From Lachnospiraceae bacterium UBA7143 (GTDB lineage Bacteria; Bacillota; Clostridia; Lachnospirales; Lachnospiraceae): a DNA stretch of 45,460 nt. The stretch spans positions 1 through 45,460 of the forward strand of contig DKWV01000029.1 in the NCBI GenBank assembly GCA_002491905.1, read 5' to 3'. Below, piece after piece: positions 42,824 to 45,460 of this stretch. The position numbers and the translations under genes were made by a program. The notes beneath the pieces are model-generated. The model had not been told where the DNA came from. It saw only the letters and a program-made list of their open reading frames with translations, and ran no database searches. The first letter of the stretch is position 1. Each line of letters opens with the position of its first letter.

Positions 42824-43978
42824 ATGGAAGTATATCTGGATAATTCCGCGACGACCGCCTGTTTCGAGGAGGCCGCGCAGTTGATGCACAGGATTTTGTG
42901 CGAAGATTACGGGAATCCTTCCAGCCTGCACCATAAAGGAGTGGAGGCGGAAGCCTACTTAAGATACGCGAACGAGACATTTGCGAAGATTTTAAAAGTG
43001 AATGAGAAAGAGATTTTCTTTACCTCCGGCGGGACGGAGTCTGACAACATTGCGCTGGTCGGCGCGGCGATGGCAAACCACAGAACGGGCCGTCATCTGA
43101 TTACCACGCGGATCGAGCATCCGGCGGTTTTACAGCCTATGGCCTATCTGGAAAATCAGGGCTTCGAGGTGACATATCTTTCTGTTGACAGGCAGGGGAA
43201 AATTTCTCTGGAGGAGCTGGAACAGGCCATCAGGCCGGACACGATTCTGGTTTCCATTATGCACACGAACAATGAAATCGGGAGTATACAGCCTATCGCG
43301 GAAGCGGGAGAACTCATCAAAAGAAAGAATCCGGGGACACTTTTCCATGTGGATGCGGTGCAGGGATTTGGCAAGGCGCGCATCTATCCCGGGAAAATGC
43401 ACATTGATCTTTTGAGCGCCAGCGGTCATAAGATTCACGGACCGAAGGGCATTGGTCTTCTCTATATGCGGGAAGGTGCAAAGGTCAGCCCCATTATGTA
43501 CGGCGGCGGCCAGCAGCGGGGGCTGCGTTCCGGGACGGAGAATCTGCCTGGCATTGCGGGTTTTGCCAAGGCTGCGGAGCTGGTGTATCAGGATCTGGAG
43601 CAGGATGTGGACAGAATGTATGCGCTGCGGGAGGAGTTGATTGACAAAGTCAAAACAATCCCGGACGTGGTGATTAACGGCTGCCCCGGCAGAGAAGGAG
43701 CGCCGCATGTTGCGAGCGTTTCTTTCCGGGGTATCCGCAGCGAGGTGCTTCTGCACGCGCTGGAGGAGCAGGAAATTTACGTTTCCGCCGGAAGCGCATG
43801 CTCTGCGCATAAACCGCAGCCTTCCGCTACTTTAAAGGCGGTCGGCGTGGAGAAGGAGCTGTTAGGGTCTACGATCCGCTTCAGCCTTTCCGGCTTTACA
43901 ACAAAGGATGAGATAGAGTATACCTGCCAGAAGCTGGAGGAGATCGTGCCAATGCTGAGGCGTTACACGAGATATTGA
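42824..43978 (+). CDS. Cysteine desulfurase (NifS/IscS family)
   Basis: PLP enzyme that removes sulfur from cysteine, giving alanine and an enzyme persulfide. The 384 residues start MEVYLDNSATTACFEEA. They include TSGGTESDNIAL, ITTRIEHPAVLQPM, MHTNNEIGSIQP, HVDAVQGFGK, the PLP lysine Lys203 in SGHKIHGPKGIG, and the catalytic Cys326 in SAGSACSAHKPQPS. The short loop with the SSGSACTS-type motif resembles the group I enzymes. It is 40 bases upstream of thiI, the arrangement of Bacillus subtilis nifZ-thiI, so it is probably the sulfur donor for tRNA 4-thiouridine. Confidence 0.95.
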   Translation: MEVYLDNSATTACFEEAAQLMHRILCEDYGNPSSLHHKGVEAEAYLRYANETFAKILKVNEKEIFFTSGGTESDNIALVGAAMANHRTGRHLITTRIEHPAVLQPMAYLENQGFEVTYLSVDRQGKISLEELEQAIRPDTILVSIMHTNNEIGSIQPIAEAGELIKRKNPGTLFHVDAVQGFGKARIYPGKMHIDLLSASGHKIHGPKGIGLLYMREGAKVSPIMYGGGQQRGLRSGTENLPGIAGFAKAAELVYQDLEQDVDRMYALREELIDKVKTIPDVVINGCPGREGAPHVASVSFRGIRSEVLLHALEEQEIYVSAGSACSAHKPQPSATLKAVGVEKELLGSTIRFSLSGFTTKDEIEYTCQKLEEIVPMLRRYTRY

Positions 43979-43983
43979 ATAGA

Positions 43984-44002
43984 GGGGGACCGGCGGTCCC
44001 CC
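43984..44002 (+). other. Intercistronic G/C hairpin before thiI
   Basis: An 8-base-pair stem GGGGGACC/GGTCCCCC with a three-base loop is followed by only two T. It lies 5 bases after the desulfurase stop and 16 before the thiI start. It may set the desulfurase to thiI ratio by partial termination or RNA protection. Confidence 0.55.
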
Positions 44003-44018
44003 TTATATGGAGGGAACA

Positions 44019-45200
44019 ATGTACAAGTCATTTTTGATCAAATATGCGGAAATCGGTGTGAAGGGCAAAAACCGTTATCTGTTTGAGGAAGCTTTAGTCA
44101 AACAGATCAAATACGCGCTGAAAAAAGCGGAGGGCGAGTTTTTGGTGCGCAGGACGGACGGGCGCATTTATGTGGACGCGCAGTCGGAATTCGATTTTGA
44201 CGAAGTGGTGGAGAGCCTGAAAAAGGTATTTGGCATCTCTGGCATCTGCCCGGTGGTTCATGTGGAGGATGAAGGTTTTGAAAAGCTTTCACAGGATGTG
44301 GTGCGTTATATCGGCGATGTGTATCCCGACAGGAATAAAAGTTTCAAAGTGGCGGCAAGGCGCGCGCGCAAAAATTATCCGCTTAACTCCATGCAGCTAA
44401 ACGAGGAGTTGGGAGGCGTGATTTTGGACGCGTACCCGGAGATGCATGTGGATGTGCACAGGCCGGATATTCTTCTGAATGTGGAAATCAGGGACAAGAT
44501 TTATCTCTATTCTGAGATTATACCCGGTCCCGGTGGGATGCCGGTGGGGACAGGGGGCAAGGCCATGCTCCTTTTATCCGGCGGCATTGATTCCCCGGTG
44601 GCTGGATGGATGATTGCCAAGCGTGGCGTGAAGATTGATGCCGTGTATTTCCATGCGCCGCCCTACACCAGCGAGCGGGCGAAACAGAAGGTGGTGGATC
44701 TGGCGAAAAAGGTGGCGGCTTATGCGGGACCTGTCTGGCTTCATGTGATTAATTTCACGGACATCCAGCTTTATATTTATGACAAGTGTCCCCACGACGA
44801 GCTGACTATTATCATGCGCCGCTATATGATGCGCATTGCGGAGCACATCGCGAAGGAGACGGAGTGTCTGGGGCTGATTACGGGTGAGAGCATCGGGCAG
44901 GTGGCATCCCAGACGATGGCGAGTCTGGCGGCCACGAACGAGGTGTGTACCATGCCCGTCTACAGGCCGTTAATTGGCTTTGACAAGATGGAGATTGTGG
45001 ATGTCGCAGAAAGAATCGACAGTTATGAGACTTCCATTCTGCCCTATGAGGACTGCTGTACCATCTTTGTGGCCAAGCACCCTGTCACGAAGCCGAATCT
45101 GAATATCATAAAAAGGCATGAGCAGAATCTGCAGGGGGGGATTGAGGAGCTGGTGGAGAAAGCGCTTGCGACGGACGAGGTGATTGTGGTGCAGGCATAG
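44019..45200 (+). CDS. thiI: tRNA 4-thiouridine synthase ThiI (no rhodanese domain)
   Basis: Adenylates U8 of tRNA and inserts sulfur to make 4-thiouridine; in some bacteria it also serves thiamine thiazole synthesis. The 393-residue protein has a ferredoxin-like N terminus (YAEIGVKGKNR), a THUMP domain (about 60-165) and the PP-loop SGGIDSPVAGW starting at Ser187. HVINFTDIQLYIYDKCPHDE and GLITGESIGQVASQT follow. It ends without the C-terminal rhodanese domain of the E. coli protein, as is usual in Firmicutes, where sulfur comes straight from the partner desulfurase. The conserved YEDCCTIF segment near residue 345 is present. ATG 44019 has GGAGGG 5 bases upstream; ATG 44007 overlaps that site. 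Confidence 0.97.
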   Translation: MYKSFLIKYAEIGVKGKNRYLFEEALVKQIKYALKKAEGEFLVRRTDGRIYVDAQSEFDFDEVVESLKKVFGISGICPVVHVEDEGFEKLSQDVVRYIGDVYPDRNKSFKVAARRARKNYPLNSMQLNEELGGVILDAYPEMHVDVHRPDILLNVEIRDKIYLYSEIIPGPGGMPVGTGGKAMLLLSGGIDSPVAGWMIAKRGVKIDAVYFHAPPYTSERAKQKVVDLAKKVAAYAGPVWLHVINFTDIQLYIYDKCPHDELTIIMRRYMMRIAEHIAKETECLGLITGESIGQVASQTMASLAATNEVCTMPVYRPLIGFDKMEIVDVAERIDSYETSILPYEDCCTIFVAKHPVTKPNLNIIKRHEQNLQGGIEELVEKALATDEVIVVQA

Positions 45201-45236
45201 AAAAACAGCCCGGGAATTTCCCGAGCTGCTCTTTAC
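45201..45236. terminator. Bidirectional terminator between thiI and the HPr-like gene
   Basis: The stem CAGC-C-CGGGA/TCCCG-A-GCTG has one mismatch and loop ATT. On the minus strand it runs into TTTTT, a good terminator for the HPr-like gene. On the plus strand the tail is CTCTTTA, weaker but plausible for thiI. Confidence 0.75.
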
Positions 45237-45261
45237 TCTCTGATGTAGGGTGAAGCCACGC

Positions 45262-45460
45262 TTACATGATGTAGGGCTTCAGGGTCTCCATAACCTCATC
45301 CGTGCCGTCCTCAGCGTGGATGTTCAGGTCGATGGGCTTGGACAGATCCAGACTGAAGATACCCATGATGGATTTCGCATCGATAACGTATCTGCCGGAT
45401 ACCAAGTCAAAATCATAATCAAACTTTGTGATATCGTTCACGAAAGATTTAACCTTATCG
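45262..45460 (-). CDS. HPr family phosphocarrier-like protein (C-terminal part)
   Basis: The last 66 codons of a minus-strand gene that enters from the right edge, ending TAA at 45264-45262. The protein reads DKVKSFVNDITKFDYDFDLV and onward, contains the regulatory-serine motif AKSIMGIFSLDLSKP (equivalent to Ser46 of HPr), and ends LKPYIM. Aligned on that motif, the position of the phosphorylated His15 falls just beyond the window edge, so whether this is a true PTS carrier or a Crh-like regulator lacking the histidine cannot be decided here. Confidence 0.85.
   Translation of the reverse strand, partial: DKVKSFVNDITKFDYDFDLVSGRYVIDAKSIMGIFSLDLSKPIDLNIHAEDGTDEVMETLKPYIM

Noticed and set aside
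1..45460. tRNA or rRNA genes
   Set aside because: No cloverleaf-like sequences or rRNA segments were recognised in the intergenic regions.

Overview
The window is a chromosomal segment from a Gram-positive anaerobe of the class Clostridia, most likely family Lachnospiraceae. That rests on the protein families present (short pyruvate kinase, a family that looks like DUF6465, DUF4474, DUF3048, XpaC/TelA, very large secreted proteins with BIG2/MBG repeats), strong purine-rich ribosome binding sites, a CIRCE-controlled hrcA-grpE-dnaK-dnaJ operon, and a cysteine desulfurase-thiI pair. No species assignment is possible from sequence reading alone.

Layout. 1-4.4 kb: pyk on the plus strand, converging (6-base overlap) on a minus-strand pair (DUF4474 membrane protein and a metallophosphoesterase with an ATGA overlap), then a minus-strand AEC-type transporter. 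4.6-11.3 kb: a tightly spaced plus-strand run of glpK, a GH36 alpha-galactosidase, a PLP aminotransferase, a patatin-like phospholipase and uppP. 11.4-12.1 kb: a separately promoted lysine/alanine-rich protein ending at a clear terminator. 12.1-17.05 kb: promoter, CIRCE operator and the heat-shock operon.

17.1-40.1 kb: an accessory block of about 23 kb lying between dnaJ and prmA, genes that are neighbours in many Firmicutes. It holds a leader with a terminator-like hairpin; three small unknown proteins; a giant subtilase with Ig-like repeats; a small lipoprotein that is a stand-alone copy of the propeptide-like domain found at the N terminus of both giant subtilases; the second giant subtilase directly downstream of it; a decayed set of small genes; and a 2166-residue secreted protein combining transglutaminase-like, thioredoxin-like and CAP domains with many repeats. 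After these come a shortened Rpn-type nuclease gene, a DUF3048 lipoprotein and an XpaC/TelA pair.

40.1-45.2 kb: prmA, vanZ-like, rsmE, an intergenic stretch with hairpins and a 32-base direct repeat, then cysteine desulfurase and thiI. A partial HPr-like gene enters from the right on the minus strand and shares a bidirectional terminator with thiI.

The most interesting part is the secreted-protease section. Two subtilases carry homologous propeptide-like domains, and between them sits a lipoprotein that is essentially that domain alone, co-directional with and 48 bases before the second protease. A G8 tract lies in its leader and a C8 tract in its coding region, where a one-base slip either way would truncate it at once. 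This suggests a membrane-anchored, possibly phase-variable inhibitor, chaperone or immunity partner for the proteases. That is an inference from sequence and needs biochemical testing.
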